Shown here: one piece after another, positions 6,028-7,329 of the stretch
Layout of the letters: each line of letters starts with the position of its first letter
Position numbering within the stretch: the stretch's first letter is position 1
DNA from: Deinococcus aerolatus
Lineage (GTDB): Bacteria > Deinococcota > Deinococci > Deinococcales > Deinococcaceae
DNA length: 7,329 bases
Assembly (NCBI RefSeq): GCF_014647055.1
Contig: NZ_BMOL01000041.1
Span: 1-7,329, forward strand
Direction: 5' to 3'
The notes under the pieces: model-generated
What the model was told of the DNA's origin: nothing
The model's input: only the letters and a program-made list of their open reading frames with translations
Databases searched by the model: none
Position numbers and translations under genes: made by a program

Positions 6028-6507
6028 ATGAAGCTCAGTGCGTTCATGACCCTGCTGGGCCTGAGTCTGCTCTCCTCTGCGGCGCGGGCGCAGACAGTAA
6101 GCGTCCAGATCATGACCGACGCCCCCAGCCCGTCCCCCTTCATCTCAGACTACCCGCTCGGGCAGACCAGCCTCAGCGCAGATGTCTACGGCCCGACGTT
6201 CCTGATCTCGGTGACGCACGACCTCACCGCCCCGGCCGCGCTGTCCTTCTCTCTGTCCGGCGGTCAGCCCGATTACACCCTGTTCTGGACCGTGGTGGGC
6301 AGTGGAACCAACCATAGTTTCGGGGTCAAGCTTGGTGCGGACGTGACCGGTGTGACGGGTTCTGCGAGCAACGTCTACTACCGCGACGACGGCACCCTGC
6401 AACTGCTGCCCACAAACGCCACCCGCTATCGCATCGGCGTGCGCGCTAGCCCCACTGTCACCGCTGACCTGAACACCCAGGTGACCCTGACCCTCACCAC
6501 CAACTGA
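6028..6507 (+). CDS. Secreted small protein, probable minor subunit, paralogue of the 191-aa protein, 159 aa
   Basis: Probable second exported structural subunit. The ATG is supported by AAGGTGATC (6017-6025), which matches the anti-Shine-Dalgarno complement over GGTGATC with a short spacer. The signal peptide ends after residue 21 (SSAARA before QTVSV). The mature protein is 138 aa with no cysteine. It aligns by eye with the 191-aa protein: TVSVQIMTD against TVSVFVMSD, YPLGQ against YTIGQ, one Trp at W87 (FWTVV against GWSLAY), and RYRIGVRA followed by VTLTLTTN against MFKIGAKS followed by VTITATVN. It lacks the 18-residue N-terminal extension of its paralogue, as its mature chain starts at the conserved TVSV. 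If the extension works as a donor strand, this protein would be a cap or tip; that is inference. Probably transcribed from the same promoter by read-through of the intercistronic hairpin. Confidence 0.85.
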   Translation: MKLSAFMTLLGLSLLSSAARAQTVSVQIMTDAPSPSPFISDYPLGQTSLSADVYGPTFLISVTHDLTAPAALSFSLSGGQPDYTLFWTVVGSGTNHSFGVKLGADVTGVTGSASNVYYRDDGTLQLLPTNATRYRIGVRASPTVTADLNTQVTLTLTTN

Positions 6508-6623
6508 ACGTCAGGACTCCATGATTCACCCCAGACCGCTCACTGCCGACACTGTGGCATCCGCAGGGAGGGCCAGCGGGACGGTTGTGTTGCCTTCATT
6601 GGACTGGGCTACGCTGACCGTCC

Positions 6624-6726
6624 GTGATCGACGTCAAACCCTACCGCCACCGTTTCAAAGGTGACCATCATCCACCCTGCCCAAAAAGCTGTATCACCGT
6701 TTTTCTCTCAGCTATCGTGGAGTGAA
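6624..6726 (+). pseudogene. Frameshifted remnant of an IS6-type transposase N-terminus
   Basis: Three short pieces in three successive reading frames together give the start of an IS6-family transposase. GTG at 6624 begins VIDVKPYRHRF. After a +1 shift, about 6661 onward reads VTIIHPA. After another +1 shift, about 6689 onward reads LYHRFSLSYRGV. The family pattern as I know it is HRFP, II, A-W-LYHRF and SYRDV in that order. The copy stops where the IS3-type end begins, so it looks decayed and interrupted. The DDE core is absent. Between 6508 and 6623 I see only a short hairpin (CTGTGG/CCGCAG, 6552-6566) and an inverted repeat GGACGGT/ACCGTCC (6579-6585, 6617-6623). No complete IS6 end can be called. 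Confidence 0.55.
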
Positions 6727-7329
6727 CCCATAACTCAGGACCAGTGGTCAAGCACTTCTAAGCGGAATGATAGCGGGCGGCGAACTCGGTGGGTGGAACG
6801 TAGCCCAGACTCGAATGCAGGCGTTCTCGGTTGTACAGCTCTCCGATGAATCGGTTCAGATGCTGTCGGGCGTCGTCCAGGTTGAGATAATCCTGCAGAT
6901 TGACCTCCTCGGTCTTCAAGGTTTTGTAGAAGCTCTCCATTCGGGCGTTGTCGTAAGGATTCCCTTTCCTGGACATGCTCGGCGTCATGCCCATGGACCG
7001 CAAGCGGTCCACATACGCCCGACTCGCGTATTGGACCCCCTGGTCTGAATGGTGGACCAGCCCCGCTGCTGGACAACGCGCTGCAAGCGCGTTGTCCAGC
7101 GCTGTCAGGGGCAAGGCGGCGTCCATGAACCTCGACAAAGACCAGCCCACCACTTCACGGGTAAAGCTGTCCAGCACGCACACCAGGTAAACGAAGCCCT
7201 GCTTGACGCGAATGTACGTGAGATCGGCCTGCCAGACCTGGTCAGGTCTGGTCAAAATGAGCTGTGGCAGCAGATTGGCAAATCTTGACTGGTTGTGGGT
7301 GGACTCTGTCGTGGGCTGAAAGCGCCGCC
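6723..7329 (-). mobile_element. IS3-family insertion sequence, one end and part of the body
   Basis: The element contains the OrfB transposase and continues past the right edge of the window. Its left end in this window probably begins at TGAACCCATAACTC (6723), 35 nt beyond the OrfB stop codon, because IS3-family ends start with TG and this is where the IS6-like reading stops. The other end is outside the window, so neither the terminal inverted repeat nor a target duplication can be checked here. Confidence 0.6.
6758..7329 (-). CDS. IS3-family transposase OrfB (DDE integrase domain), 5' partial
   Basis: This is the catalytic part of an IS3-family transposase, which cuts and joins the element's ends. 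The visible frame starts off the right edge with RRFQPTTESTHNQSRFANLL and ends at TAG (6758-6760) after RYHSA. The catalytic triad is present: Asp in VWQADLTYI, Asp in HHSDQGVQYAS, and Glu in NARMESFYKTLKTEE. Thirty-five residues separate the second Asp and the Glu, the classic D(35)E spacing. The C-terminal YNRERLHSSLGYVPP motif is intact, so the visible part shows no damage. A TTG at 7253-7255 is not the true start because the homologous sequence continues upstream. OrfA and the frameshift site would lie outside. Confidence 0.95.
   Translation of the reverse strand, partial: RRFQPTTESTHNQSRFANLLPQLILTRPDQVWQADLTYIRVKQGFVYLVCVLDSFTREVVGWSLSRFMDAALPLTALDNALAARCPAAGLVHHSDQGVQYASRAYVDRLRSMGMTPSMSRKGNPYDNARMESFYKTLKTEEVNLQDYLNLDDARQHLNRFIGELYNRERLHSSLGYVPPTEFAARYHSA

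Noticed and set aside
5379..6507. Spore coat U (SCPU) domain subunits
   Set aside because: Neither small secreted protein has any cysteine, and the overall motifs differ.
1..7329. CRISPR array, tRNA or rRNA genes
   Set aside because: No regularly spaced direct repeats and no tRNA or rRNA sequence signatures seen on either strand.

Overview
The window is GC-rich bacterial DNA with strong CTG/GCC/GGC codon preference, Sec signal peptides on four consecutive genes, and insertion sequence remnants at the right edge. I infer a Deinococcus-type (Deinococcota) diderm. That rests on overall look, an outer-membrane-like beta-rich protein and the style of the IS remnants, not on a marker gene.

Layout. 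Left (42-1013, minus strand): two consecutive small genes of unknown function, 141 and 169 codons. Centre (1338-6507, plus strand): four exported proteins that look like one surface-structure assembly locus. These are a 929-aa protein with Ig-like ends and a long beta-barrel-like centre (usher-like), a 259-aa two-Ig-domain periplasmic protein (chaperone/DUF916-like), and two small Cys-free secreted proteins of 191 and 159 aa. The two small proteins are paralogues of each other and look like the structural subunits. Right (6624-7329): a frameshifted remnant of an IS6-type transposase N-terminus, abutting a truncated IS3-family element (DDE OrfB) on the minus strand that runs off the window.

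How they may work together (inference): the 929-aa protein would sit in the outer envelope, the 259-aa protein would handle subunits in the periplasm, and the 191- and 159-aa proteins would be major and minor subunits of a fibre or coat. No gene has a convincing match to a canonical PapC/PapD/SCPU family, so this would be a divergent or non-canonical chaperone-usher-like system.

The most striking non-coding signal is a pair of related leader elements, 1161-1268 upstream of the usher-like gene and 5120-5231 upstream of the subunit pair. They share two exact 12-nt blocks at identical spacing. A 7-bp stem has the same geometry in both copies, and five of its seven base pairs are replaced by compensatory changes. 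The two conserved 12-nt blocks can pair with each other as a pseudoknot. This looks like a structured cis-regulatory RNA (riboswitch-like or protein-binding leader) that would co-regulate the two halves of the locus. I do not recognise it as a known class. Further hairpins lie just 5' of the major-subunit ribosome binding site and between the two subunit genes, suggesting graded expression.
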